This document shows positions 1 through 24,381 of a stretch of 64,000 nucleotides of DNA, piece after piece. The first letter of the stretch is position 1. Each line of letters starts with the position of its first letter. This DNA comes from Blastocystis sp. Blastoise (taxonomy: Eukaryota; Sar; Bigyra; Opalinata; Blastocystidae). A model generated the notes under the pieces. It had not been told where the DNA came from. It saw only the letters and a program-made list of their open reading frames with translations, and did no database searches. The DNA is taken from the NCBI GenBank assembly GCA_039096225.1, contig JBBPEB010000021.1, positions 248,001 through 312,000 on the forward strand, in the 5' to 3' direction. The position numbers were made by a program, and so were the translations under genes.

Positions 1-255
1 AATCATTATATTACGTTTATTTAAATAACTTTTATGAATTAAAAATACTTCAGAGTTCTTCACATTGTGACTCATTTCTAAAGTTATTGACTTTAAAAAC
101 TCACAAAATGTTTAAAACAGTTGTTTAATTATTAATAAATACAAAATATATTTTAAAAATAATAAATAATATGTATAATGATTCAAAATAGTTTTTTAAT
201 TTTCTTTCAAGTATTGTTTTTAGTTTTTTTGATATCATTTAAAGAATTTATTTAA

Positions 256-325
256 TTCTTATATCAGGAATTGAACCTGATTACAATCAATAAATGATTG
301 TAACTCTCCATATAGAGTATAAGAA
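256..325 (-). ncRNA. tRNA-like cloverleaf, copy 1
   Basis: On the minus strand the 70 bases fold into a cloverleaf. It has an 8-bp acceptor helix (TTCTTATA/TATAAGAA), a D-like arm CTCT-ATATGG-AGAG, a central hairpin TTACAATC/GATTGTAA with a 7-base loop ATTTATT, and a T-arm TCAGG-TTCAATT-CCTGA that doubles as a Pol III B-box (GGTTCAATTCC). It has essentially no variable loop and no unpaired linkers, so it is not a standard tRNA. If the loop is read as an anticodon loop, the triplet is UUA. It lies ~200 bases before the GC hairpin of the element. Expression is unknown. Confidence 0.6.
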
Positions 326-520
326 GTGTTATTAAAGTAATATATAATATATAATATATAATATATAATATATAATATATAATATATAATATATAATATA
401 TAATATATAATATATTATATATTATATAATATATAATATATAATATATAATAGATAATAAATAATAATATATAATAGATAATATATAATAATGAAAAAAA
501 GAAAATAAAAGCCAAACTGT
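326..520. repeat. TATAATA-type microsatellite
   Basis: An imperfect run of TATAATA units lies between the cloverleaf and the GC hairpin. The same type of run occurs at 7140-7250 and 13640-13750, so it is part of the repeated element. Open frames through it are low-complexity Tyr/Ile/Leu strings and are not genes. Confidence 0.8.
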
Positions 521-530
521 TATTATTTTA

Positions 531-581
531 TGCAGCCGCGGTCCGGTGCCGTTAGGCCCCGGACCTGCGGCGTGACCCTAG
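531..581 (+). other. Helitron 3' terminal GC-rich hairpin plus CTAG, copy C
   Basis: A GC-rich island in AT-rich DNA. CCGC-GGTCCGG pairs with CCGGACC-t-GCGG, and an inner GCC/GGC helix closes a GTTA loop. It is followed by CGTGACC and then CTAG. A hairpin a few bases upstream of a CTRR terminus is the classical Helitron 3' signature. The hairpin is identical in copy B (13797-13846). Confidence 0.75.
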
Positions 582-1512
582 TAATAAAAACAAGAATAAT
601 AAATATATAAAAAACAATATAATAAATATTTAAAAAAAGATAATAAAACATATAATTAACAATATAATTTAGTATATATAATATTTAATAATATTTAAGC
701 AGCAGGACAGTTTCAGTCTTTAATTGGAAACCCAAACCAAGCCAACCTATATAAAGAGATGATATTAATTAACTAGTACTATTAGTAATATATATAACAT
801 TTTAAAATAATAATAAAATAAAAATATATACCTTTTATCACGACAATTACAAGAAAAGAAAGGAAGCGAAGACAAGGAACCATCCTATAAAAGATATATT
901 AAATAGTATAAGTAATAAAAAGGAATATAATTAATATATATACATACCTTTGATAAGCCATTCTCTCCAATTAACAACAACGACAGCAACGGAACCCCCG
1001 GAAACCTATATAAAGATAGAGTAAGTTATATAATATAATAATATATAATAAAGTAAATTAATATAGAATAATAAAATATAAATATATACATTACTGCTAT
1101 ATAAATATAAAGTGGGGTTAGTTATATAATATGTAATAGATAATATAGATGATATATACCTTCTTTTAACATTGATTCCTTCCATTCTAGACCTAAAGAA
1201 CCCATCTATAAGAGAGCCACGACCACACAAAAGAAGGACCAGAACGTTTAAGGAGACCAGCAAGTGTCAAAACACCAAGCAGAGACAGCTACTATAGAAA
1301 ATGAATGAATAGAGTAGAAAAAATAAAATATAAAGAAACAGCAAACACCTACCATCATAATAGTATCATATATAATAAAATAAAAATAAAATTTAATAAT
1401 ATATCATATTAATCATATAAGATATAATAAAATAAATATGTAATAAGTCATATTGCTTTTTTGTTTTGTTGTAAAAGGGAATAATAGGAATTTAGAAGAT
1501 ATGACTGAAATA
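582..1512. other. AT-rich stretch with minus-strand exon-like islands
   Basis: Mostly AT-rich filler. On the minus strand several short islands of higher GC are flanked by TATAG-type acceptors and GTATAT/GTATGT donors (about 1159-1201, 948-1005 and 837-889). Their lengths (43, 58 and 53 bases) are not multiples of three and I could not join them into an open frame. They may be decayed micro-exons related to the array at 10.9-12.3 kb. No other gene is seen. Confidence 0.35.
1505..1512. repeat. 8-bp target site duplication, left (CTGAAATA)
   Basis: CTGAAATA sits directly outside the left end of the hAT element (which starts TTGGGCAGC at 1513) and recurs directly outside its right end at 15686-15693. 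An 8-bp duplication is the hallmark of hAT insertion. Confidence 0.85.
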
Positions 1513-2593
1513 TTGGGCAGCAAATATTCTGCTAATTCATTTTGTCGGTTCTGGCTATATTTTTAAACCAGAAAAATAACGATTATTTTTCCCACAATTT
1601 ATTCGTTCAATTTATGATTATTTGAATATTTTAGTAGGAAAATATAAGTCAAAAATCAATAGCAGAAAGTATATTTTGAGTTGTTTTGAGTTTACTATAA
1701 AGAATCAGATTAAATTAAACATTTTTTATTAAATTAAAAACTCTCAAGTATATGTAAAAACCATAAAATATATATATATAAGTATTATTAAGGAGATAAT
1801 TTAAAAAATGTGAATAATATAGTGAAATAATGATTTATAAGAGGAAAATAGTTTAATATTTACGGTAATTTCATAGAACACCTTTAAGTTACACCTTACT
1901 TATTTATACTATTTATTATTGATTTATAACTAATTTCAATATTAATTGTTTAAGTATACAATAGAGATAGTCAGAGAGTGGTTAGGATATATTATAATAA
2001 GATTTTAAAACAATTTTTTAGAAGATTCAAAAATTATAGCAATGGAAGAAACTAGGATACAAAATAATGAAAGTACGGTTGATGGAGGCTATGATAAGGG
2101 TATGTAATGAGTCATAAGTTACTTATAACGTGTTTAGCTATTTTAAGTATAATGATTTCTCCTCCAAGAGCTCTTCCAATAGTCCGTGGTCCTCCACCAA
2201 GGTTCGTGATGCCTGGTATAATTCATATTTCATTCTTTTAATTTTAATTTAAATAGATCAAACAGATTCTGAAGTTCAAACAGCTTCACAAGTTTCAAAA
2301 CCATCCTGTAATCGTGGGAAACCTGGTCGTCCACCAAAAAAGAAAAGAGGTCCAAAACCAAATCAATTAAGTAAATAATTTCGTTTATTTTTTTCTATTC
2401 GATTTTAGAAACATCAAAAATAACCGTAAATGAGAGAATAGAAAATAAAATAAAGCAAAAACAACAACGTAACTAATATTCTAAATAATTTTTAAATAAA
2501 AAATATATAGATACAAAAACATCTAAAAAAATCGATGCTTCATTTCGGAAAGAACTTCTGAAACGGCAATATAAAAATAAACCAAATTTAATT
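1513..2593. repeat. Left inverted arm of the hAT element
   Basis: Reverse complement of 14605-15685; both arms are 1,081 bases long. Identity ends inside AAATTTAATT at 2593: the left arm continues ATATATTA while the right arm continues into the zinc-finger codons. Equal length implies no net indels, so the arms are recent or kept alike by gene conversion. Confidence 0.9.
2042..2593 (+). pseudogene. Partial inverted copy of the hAT transposase 5' exons
   Basis: ATG at 2042 opens the same first exon as the real gene (MEETRIQNN...). The short second exon, the AT-hook exon (core GRPPKKKRGPKP) and the following coiled, basic exons come after, with the same GT/AG borders. The copy stops at the arm boundary just before the zinc-finger codons, so it can encode only the N-terminal ~120 residues. 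It converges on the 3' end of the transposase gene. If transcribed, it could give an N-terminal DNA-binding fragment or antisense RNA; that is inference. Confidence 0.75.
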
Positions 2594-2641
2594 ATATATT
2601 ATAATTTACTATATATATTTTTTTCATATACAATTTTTATA

Positions 2642-15156
<12,515 letters not shown>

Positions 15157-15685
15157 TGCTATAATTTTTGAATCTTCTAAAAAATTGTTTTAAAATCTTA
15201 TTATAATATATCCTAACCACTCTCTGACTATCTCTATTGTATACTTAAACAATTAATATTGAAATTAGTTATAAATCAATAATAAATAGTATAAATAAGT
15301 AAGGTGTAACTTAAAGGTGTTCTATGAAATTACCGTAAATATTAAACTATTTTCCTCTTATAAATCATTATTTCACTATATTATTCACATTTTTTAAATT
15401 ATCTCCTTAATAATACTTATATATATATATTTTATGGTTTTTACATATACTTGAGAGTTTTTAATTTAATAAAAAATGTTTAATTTAATCTGATTCTTTA
15501 TAGTAAACTCAAAACAACTCAAAATATACTTTCTGCTATTGATTTTTGACTTATATTTTCCTACTAAAATATTCAAATAATCATAAATTGAACGAATAAA
15601 TTGTGGGAAAAATAATCGTTATTTTTCTGGTTTAAAAATATAGCCAGAACCGACAAAATGAATTAGCAGAATATTTGCTGCCCAA

Positions 15686-15693
15686 CTGAAATA
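15686..15693. repeat. 8-bp target site duplication, right (CTGAAATA)
   Basis: Same octamer as 1505-1512, directly outside the right end of the hAT element. Confidence 0.85.
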
Positions 15694-17379
15694 ATAAAAT
15701 AAACATGAATAATCTCATATCTACTAAATATAGAGAATCTTCATCATAAATGAAATGAATGGTTAAGAATAAAAGAGAAAGAGAAATTTTATTTCTATGA
15801 GGAAAATGGATATTGTTATTGTTATTTTTAATTTATCATAATTATCATAAGTAATACAAAAATTGTTTTATTTTAAAGAATTATATAGTTATTTATCATT
15901 ATATCATTTTATAATCAGTTTTGACTATGGAAGAGTGATTTTTATCCTTAATTGTCAAAATTATTTTTAGTATCACTCAGTAAGTATAAGTCTTTTAAAA
16001 AATAAATATAGGTTACAATACAGACTTATAGAGAAGACTCTGAAACTTCTATTTCCAGAATAAAAGTCATTTATATAATCCAGAATGATTGTCTGAATCT
16101 TCATTTAGAGTATTATTTTGAGTCACTAACTTTCAATAAAATGATTAAATAAAGAGAAAGATGATAAAAAAGGTCTAGAGTCAAAATTGTTATGAAATAT
16201 CAACTTTTTAATCTATTTGTGTAGATTTTCAATTATTTTAATATCATAATATGACTGAAAAGGAACAAAAAACATTTAAAGTCAATTGAGTCAACAATTG
16301 TAATCAAGTAAAAGTCTTTTAAAACCTCTTCATAAACTCAAAACGTATAGAGTGAGTGTTTTCCAGTAAAAATAATGTTTTTCATTTAAATAATATCAAA
16401 AACAAATCAAATTATTATTTTATAATTACTCAAGAACAACTCTTTCTAGTATTCAAGGACTTACTATTATCAAATATACGTATAAACAAACAAAAATCAT
16501 ATTTTATATATTTTTAGTTGAATAGTCGGAGTCGTGTTGATAGTTTATTATAAAACAAATGCAAAAATCACTTTTTTGTTAAAAACTGTCTTATATCGAT
16601 ATATAGTTTTATTCATAATTTATTTATTGTCTATAAACTCTGTGTATTCATTTTAAGTGATTTTTAGTGAAACTAAAATTATTTAAAATACATATTCTGA
16701 TTTCGAAAATGACAAAAACATATTATATTACATGCTTAGTGTTTTAATAAAGTTTAAAAGTTATTAAGATATCAATTAGTTAAAAAATATAAAATATTGA
16801 CAATCTCCATTTTTATGACTTGTCTTAAATCACGTTAAAGGTGTATGATTGAATAGTTGCATTGATTATTTGTATGATTCTAGTAATATTTTCTAAGAAT
16901 TTTGTTTTTTAACAAGAATAAATTCTTAATTTATTATTTATCAAGTTAAAAATGAATTTAAATGATTATTTTCTAGTGTAAAAGGGTATAGTTGTTATAT
17001 ATAAAAAAAAATTACGCAGAATAATTTGATAATCAAATTTTGAAAATGAGAATTATTATTTTGAACTAAACTAATTTTTCACATATACACATTATAAAAC
17101 GACCTGAATAATCTATTGAGAAGATTCTGTGTTTGATAATAAACTTAATTAAGTAATTGACTGTTGTTGTGTCTCTTTTTGATAAAAAGATAATCTCGAT
17201 TTCTATTTTTGATTGATCTATATATTATCAATGCATTCAATAATGAAATAAATACGTATGTAAAGAAAAAATAGTAATTGATCTAATTTATCTTCATCTA
17301 TTTGAATAGATAATTTTTGAAAAAATTAATATAATATATTTATTGATACCTATATATAAAGAATTAGTTATGTAATTGA
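15694..17379. other. AT-rich non-coding stretch before cloverleaf copy 5
   Basis: No open frame of note. The texture (AAAGTC, TTTTAAA, GTGT motifs) resembles the diverged Helitron body, and like that body it ends in a tRNA-like cloverleaf. I see no clear element end here. Confidence 0.4.
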
Positions 17380-17447
17380 CCTTAAGACAGGAATTGAACC
17401 TGTTTTCTATCATCAACTGATAGATACTTACCAATATAAGCTTAAGG
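17380..17447 (-). ncRNA. tRNA-like cloverleaf, copy 5 (most diverged)
   Basis: Acceptor CCTTAAG/CTTAAGG, D-like arm CTTA-TATTGG-TAAG, central hairpin CTATC-AGTTGAT-GATAG and T-arm ACAGG-TTCAATT-CCTGT. Every helix differs from copy 1, yet each pairs perfectly, and the 6-base D-loop still ends GG. It lies outside the hAT element, ahead of the giant polypurine tract. Confidence 0.65.
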
Positions 17448-17599
17448 ATAATATAGAATAAAAAAAAAATGAAAGTAAAATAGTAGGAATAATGAGTCAG
17501 TATGATGTGTAAGGATATATTTATATATGTATAAGTGAAAAAGGATGCTAGAAGAAGGGAAAACAAGTAAAAAAGAATAAAAGAGAAAGAAATATAAAG

Positions 17600-20500
17600 T
17601 AAATGAGATAGGGTCTTTAATTATTGAGATTAATAAAAAAAATGAAAAATAATTTATAATAAATGACAAAGATAGATATATAGAGATCTATAATAATAAG
17701 AAATGCAGAAGAGAAGAGGATTAGAGGATAAAGAATAAGAAGATAAGGAAGATAAGGAAGAAGATAAGGAAGATAAGGAAGAATAAGAAGATAAGGAAGA
17801 AGAAGAAGAAGATAAGGAAGAAGAAGAAGAAAAGAAGAATAAGAAGAAGATAAGGAAGAAGAAGAAGAAAAGAAGAATAGGAAGAAGATAAGGAAGAAGA
17901 AGAAGAAAAGAAGAATAGGAAGAAGATAAGGAAGAAGAAGAAGAAAAGAAGAAAAAGAAGAAGATAAGGAAGAAGAAGAAGAAAAGAAGAATAAGAAGAA
18001 GATAAGGAAGAAGAAGAAGAAAAGAAGAATAAGAAGAAGATAAGGAAGAAGAAGAAGAATAGGAAGAAGATAAGGAAGAAGAAGAAGAATAGGAAGAAGA
18101 TAAGGAAGAAGAAGAAGAAAAGAAGAATAAGAAGAAGATAAGGAAGAAGAAGAAGAAAAGAAGAATAAGAAGAAGATAAGGAAGAAGAAGAAGAAAAGAA
18201 GAATAGGAAGAAGATAAGGAAGATAAGGAAGAATAAGAAGAAGATAAGGAAGAAGAAGAAGAAAAGAAGAATAAGAAGAAGATAAGGAAGAATAAGTAGA
18301 TAAGGAAGAAGAATAAGAAGAAGATAAGGAAGAAGAATAAGAAGAAGGAAATGAATAATGACAACAAGAAGATGAAGAATAAATAGAATAATGATAAGAA
18401 AGAATAAATAGATTAATAAGAGAACAAGAGGATGAATGTGAAGAAGAGACAAGGAAGGAGGTGAAAAAAAGAAAGAAAAGCAAGATAAAGAATAGGAAGA
18501 AGATATACAAGAAAATGAAGAAGAAGAGAAAGAAAAGAAAAGAAGAATGAACAAAAAACATATATAGAGAACAGAAAGATATAAAGAAATAAAAGAGATA
18601 GATATATAGATAGATGGATATATAGATGGATGCATAAATAGACAGATAAAATGAGAAAGAAATAGAGAATAAGAGATACAAAGATATAAATAAATAGATA
18701 GATATAGAAAAGAGAAAGAAGAAAAGAGAGAAATAAAAAAAGAAATCAGATAGAAAGAGATAGAATGAGAGATAGAACGATAGATAAAGAGAGATATACA
18801 AAGTAATGAAATAGAGAACCAGAGAAAATAGATACAAGAATAAAGATAAAAATCGAAGAAAGAGTGTGAAAGTAAAATAACATAAAGAGAGATAGAGAGA
18901 AAGAGATGAATTGAAGAAATAGCGAGAAGGATGAAGGAAAAATATATAATAGGAAGAGGAAGAAGGGAGAGGAAGAAAAAGAAAAAGAGACGAAGATGGG
19001 ATATGAAGACAAAGATGGGAGAGAAAAAGATCAGGAAGCGAGGAAACAAAAAGATAAAAATATATAAAGAGGGAAAAAGTTCAGAAAAATAGAAAAAGAT
19101 AGAGAGGGATAGGGAAAACTAATAATATAGAATGATAAAGAGAGAATGAGAGATAAAGAAAGATAAAGAAGAAAAAAGAGTTATAAAATAATAAAGAAAG
19201 AAAAAAAAGAACGATAGTATATGAGAGAAGAAAGAGACACAAAGAAAAAGATAAATAAGAGAGAAACATAGAAAGAGATAGAATATATAGAAGATGAGAA
19301 AGGATTGAGATAGAAAGATACATTGAGATAGAAGAAGACAGAAGGATATAGAGAAGGAGATACATAGTGATAAAAAGGAAAACATGAATAGAGAGTAGAT
19401 AGAAGAAAATAGAGAAGGAGAAGTAGATAAAAGAAGATAGAAAGAAGAGAGAAGTAGATTAAAATAAAAACAAATAGCAAGAAATAAAAGAAGATAGGGA
19501 AGAATATAGAATGATCTGAAGAATGAGATGTAGATAGAAGTGAATAGAAGGAAATAGAGAAGGAGAAGTAGATAGAGAAGAATAAAATGAAAGTAGAAGT
19601 AGAAGGAGAATTAGAGAGAAATAGGAAAAATACGTAGGACACGAGAGAGAGAGAGAGATAAAATGATATAAAATAATAGAGAGGGAGAGAAAGCGGATTG
19701 AGATATAGTAAGGGAGAAACATGTAGACAGAGATAGAGAAGTAGATAGAGGGAGATAAAGAAGATAGAAGAGACATACAAGGAGAGATAGTAGATTAAGC
19801 TAGAATGGATATAATAAGATAGAGAAGAAAAAGAAAGAGATATAAGCAGATAAGAGAAAATTGAAGGAAATAGAGAATGAGATACAGACACATAAATGAG
19901 ATAGAATGAGATATATAGAGATAGATAAATATGAAGAAAAAAATAGGAATACATAGAGATAGAAGGATATTGAAAGAGAGAGAAAAGGAGAGAAAGAAGA
20001 TTGAGACAGAAGGAGTAGCAGAGATAAAAGGAAATAGAGAAGGAAATAGAAGGAGAATGAGAAAAGAAGGAGAAGGAGATATGTAAGATTTGGATAAAAT
20101 GAGAAAGAGAAGAAGAATAGATAAGAAGAATATGATAGAAGGAGATAGAAAAAGAGATGAATAGGGATAGAAAGAGACAAATAAGGGAGAAATTGTTAGA
20201 AGGATATAGAAGAAGATAGAAAACGAGAAAGAAGGAGAGATTGAAAGATATAAAGGAGATTAAGAAAGAAGTGAGCAAGAAGAAGATAGAGATAGATAGA
20301 AAGAAATAAAAGGAGATAAATAAAAGATAAAATGGAGATAAATAGGAGATTAAGATAGAAGAAAAGAGAGAAGGAGATAAAAGTGATAAAAAGGAAAACA
20401 TGGATAGAGAGGAGATAGAAGAAAACAGAGAAGGAGAAGTAGATAAAAGAAAATAGAAAGAAGAGAGAAGTAGATTAAAATAGAATAAAATGTAGATAGA

Positions 20501-22460
20501 AGGAACAGAGAAGTAGATTAAAATACAGTAGATAGGAAAAGATAAAAGGAAGATAAGGAAGGATATAGAATGATCTGAAGAATGAGACAGAGAATGAAGA
20601 GAAGGAACAGAGAAGTAGATTAAAATAGAAGGAGATGTGGATAGAAGGAGATAAAAGAAAATAGAGAAGGAGAAGTAGATAGAAGTAGATAGAAAGAAGA
20701 GAGAAGTAGATTAAAATAAAATAAAATGTAGATAGAAGGAGATAGATACATATAAAAAAAGATAGAGAATGAAATATGAAAAACAAAGTAGAGAGGAATA
20801 GAGAGAAAAAATAAAAAATAAATAGAACAAGAGAGAGAGACAAAAAATACGGAATGAGAGTAAGAAGGAAAGAAAGAGGATTGAGATATAATAAGATAGA
20901 ACGATGCAGAAGGACATAGAGAAGTATAGAAGTAGGTAGATAAGATAAAGGCAAAATAAAATGAGAAAGAGATGTAAATAGAACAATCCAGAATGAGAGA
21001 AAGAAGACGAGAAAGTAGATTAAAATAGAAGGAATATAATGATATGAAGAAGAAAATAGAAACGTAGATAGAATTAGATAGAATGAGATAAAATGAGTTA
21101 GATGGGTATAGAAGGAGAGAGAAATGAAACAAATAAAAAGATAAAGAACGAGATAAAGTGAAGAAAAAGATATAGATACATAAAAGGAGATATAACGAAA
21201 TAAAAAGGAAATAAAAAGGAAATAAAAAGGAAATAAAAAGGAAATAAAAAAAATAAATAGAAAATAAAATAAAAGACAAATAAAAAATAGAGAAGATAAA
21301 AATAGAAGGATAAAATAGAAATAGAGACAGGGAAGACTAAAAAGAAGGAGCTTAGAAGGAGATAAATGAAGATATAGAAGGAAAAGTATATAGAAGGAGG
21401 AGAAAATAAAGATAGGAAGAAACAGGAAAGGAGATAAGGAAGAAGTAGAGAAGATAAAGATAAATACAGATAGAGAGAGGTAGAAGAAGATAGAAAGAGA
21501 TAAAGTAATAATAGAGAAGGAAAATGAGATACAAAATGAGATAGAAATGATTAATATAGAAGGAGATGAGAATGGCATAAATAATTGAAATAAGTAGGTA
21601 TAAGTAGATAGAGAAGGATAAAGATAGAAATAGAAATAGAGAAATAAATATAAAAAAAATTGAAATACAAGGTGAACGAGAGAGAGAAGGAGACAAAAAG
21701 AGAGAATGAAGATATATAATGAGATGAAGAAGGAGATTGAAAGAGAAGATAAATATAGACAGTGAAAGAGAGAAATAAAAAGAATAACTAATCATAGACA
21801 TAGAGAGAAATAGAGAGAAATAGAACATACAGAGGGAGGAAAGAAAAACGGGAGAAGAATATGTGGAAAGAGATAGAGAAGATGATAGAAGAAAATATGA
21901 TATAAGAAAGATAAAGATAGATAGGAAGAGATATAGAAAGATATAGAAGGAGAGTGAGATGAAAAAAGAAAGAGATGGGGATCGAGATAGAAGGAGATAT
22001 AAATAGTAGACAAGGAAATGGAGAGATATAGGGAGAACTACGACGGAAGAAGAAAGAAGACTGAGACAGAATGAAATAAAGAAGAATTAGTTAGAAGAAT
22101 GAGAGAAGGAAATAGACAAGTAGTGGATTTAGAGAAGAAGATAAAAGAAAAATAAAGAAGGAAATAGAAAAGGAAACGAGAAGAAGATAGAAGAAGATAG
22201 AAAGAATGCTAATATATAACGAGGTTAGAAGGAGATAGAAAGATAGAGAGAAGTTAAAATATAGAAAGAAGTGAGAAGTAAGAAGGAAGAAGAAGAAGAA
22301 AAATATTAGGATGCAAGAGACAGAGTAAGAAGAAAGTAGGAAGAAGTAAGAAATAAAAAAAGAAGAAAGTAAGCAGAAGAAGAAGAAAGAAGAAGAAAGA
22401 AAAGAAGAAAGTAAGAAGTAAGAAGGAAGACAGAAGGAAGAAGAAAGAAGTAAGAAGAAA
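17600..22460. repeat. Giant polypurine tract (~4.8 kb)
   Basis: The plus strand is almost pure A and G. 17700-18350 is a minisatellite of AAGAAGATAAGG / AAGAAGAAGAAAAG units. Beyond that it becomes more irregular AGATAGA/GAGAAGGA-type sequence with larger duplicated blocks (for example AGAGAAGTAGATTAAAATA... near 19450, 20470, 20510 and 20700). All long frames on the minus strand are Ser/Leu/Phe/Tyr strings without domain signals. No gene is supported. Confidence 0.85.
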
Positions 22461-24381
22461 ATAAAACTTTGATTAAGAGAAGACGATAATTCTTGAGTAA
22501 TAAGGGAAACTAGATAAATAAATAAATAAATTGTAAATATATTAGAAGAAACATACTAAAAAATAATTTTTGAATCTGGTAATGTTGAGGCATAAAATAG
22601 AAAAGAAAGCAGGAATACAAGAAAACAACCTAAAGAAGTAAACAATAATAAATAAATCTATTAAAATAATGAAAAAAAATAAAATAAAATGAATTAGAAT
22701 TCTAATTCAAGAAAAAGAAAAAATAAAGTTAATAATTATATAAAATAACAAATAACAAGTGATCTATCATATAGTATGACAGCAATATAAAAAGCTAAAG
22801 AGATAAAAGATAATTATTAAAAAAATATATATATATATACTTTGAAAATAATTTGACATCATGGACCTTATTAAGACAGATTGAAGAAGCCTATGAAAGC
22901 CATAAGACGACAAGAAACTATATATGCTAGAGAATGGGAGAATAATAATATGGATAAAGAATAAAAAATAGTAATATACATACAAGAGAATAATCTGAAG
23001 TTAAAATCAACTTCTATTTTTAAAAATAAAAGCTAATAAAAATAAAATAAAAATAAAGAAAATATGTAACAAATGAAAAATTTTCAAAGTCAATAGGCTC
23101 AATAGCGTATGGGTGTTTTCAGGTCTTAAAAGAAGAAATCATTTTTGCGGGAATATCGAGAAATTCAAAAAAAGTATTTTTTCCCTCCTTTTTTCACTGT
23201 CATTTTTCTTTAATATTTTAGACTTTTTAGTATTAAAAACGATTCTTAAAGGTATATATAGAGACTCTATACCACTTTTGAGACTAAAAATCAAATATTT
23301 AAAAATGAGTGGAAATCACGACAAGCAATAAAAACAATTTTGTGAAGCTTGGTATGTTGTGTATAAGCATATGTAACAACAGAGATGATAAAAACATACA
23401 ACTCCTCTTGGTTTAGGACATAATTATAAACTCTCTCAAAAAGACTATTTTTAATCCCAAAACGATACCCTGAACTATAAATCATGTCCTGAATGTTATT
23501 TTAAAGTCATATTTTGATAAAGAGGTTTATTGACGATAATCAATAAACAAAAACAAGAGCTTCTGTTTTACTTTTCTTTTTTGAATTTTTAATTGTTTTG
23601 ACTTTCTAGGGTAGTTGGCTAAAAGAATGCTGTCGTCTTTAGGCTAAAAAATTATGAATAAAAAAGTCAAGTCATTTTATTGTTTTTTCCTTGGGAAATC
23701 AAAAATAAGAAATTTTTAGGTGTGTTTAATTTAGGCTGTATAATGATTTATATTGTAAAAGGACTTGACGAGAATGACAAGAGTGATAATACATCACTCA
23801 GAGATTACACAACTTTAAAAAAATTTCTCACTCATGTAATCCATTCCTGAATTATAGACTTCAGAGAAAAACTTAAAGTCCTTTTGGTTTTAAACAGTCA
23901 TTTTAAATCATAAAACACTGTAAAAGAGTCAATATTTAAACCAACTATGATTATATCAATAAACAATAAATTTTGTAGAGTTATTTTTAAGTTATTCTCG
24001 TCAAAAAGAGAGAAACTTGACAAGTTGGCGGAGCTTTTGTTCTCGGGTTTAGGCCAACGTATTTTTGATTTAAAAATCCCAGTCATTTTGTTGTTTCTCT
24101 TACGGGAAATAGGGTCAAAAAAACAAAAATTGTCCGTAGTGAGTATTCTATTCTTTGTTTTTATTTCATTTTTATCTAACTAATGATATATATTATTCTT
24201 ACATATATATATTTTTTTGAATATTAATATATATTATGTAGTCTAGTAGATACATTCTATAGAAATCCTTTTGATTATTTATAATTATTTATTTGTTTTG
24301 TTTGTTCGTTAATAATATATTATATATATATAGACTTAAAGTAAACAAAATATGCATTTATGGTTAAATTATCATATATAT
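22461..24381. other. Gene-free region with exon-like islands and diverged repeats
   Basis: Minus-strand islands near 22575-22635 and 22845-22905 have splice-like borders, but I could not join them into a frame. 23560-23720 and 23970-24150 look like diverged copies: both hold GTCATTTTRTTGTTT followed by GGGAAAT, then a run of A. Small open frames at 23113-23331 and 23947-24183 lack recognisable features. Confidence 0.35.

Larger units (their letters stand above)
1..581 (+). mobile_element. 3' end of a Helitron-like element (copy C, truncated by window edge)
   Basis: This stretch matches the last ~500 bases of the two Helitron-like copies further right (6840-7318 and 13310-13846). All have the same order: an AT-rich body, a tRNA-like cloverleaf, a TATAAT-type microsatellite, a GC-rich hairpin, and the terminal CTAG followed by host T. 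CTAG ends at 581 and is followed by TAATAA. The 5' end lies outside the window. No coding capacity is visible. It is named by structure (CTRR end, upstream hairpin, T at the 3' flank), not by any Rep/helicase gene. Confidence 0.7.

Noticed and set aside
256-325. A canonical nuclear tRNA gene
   Set aside because: There is no variable loop or normal linkers, the anticodon stem is too long, and no downstream T-run terminator follows; kept only as tRNA-like.
531-581. Self-cleaving ribozyme (hammerhead, HDV-like or twister)
   Set aside because: The conserved core strings of these classes are missing; a simple hairpin plus CTAG fits a Helitron end better.
17600-22460. Several minus-strand open frames of 200-440 codons rich in Ser/Leu/Phe/Tyr
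   Set aside because: They exist because polypurine DNA lacks stop codons on the opposite strand; multiple frames are open at once and none has a domain or splice pattern.
22767-22985. Small protein on the minus strand near 22.9 kb
   Set aside because: It spans a GTATAT/TATAG-like border and low-complexity sequence; no consistent frame across the islands.
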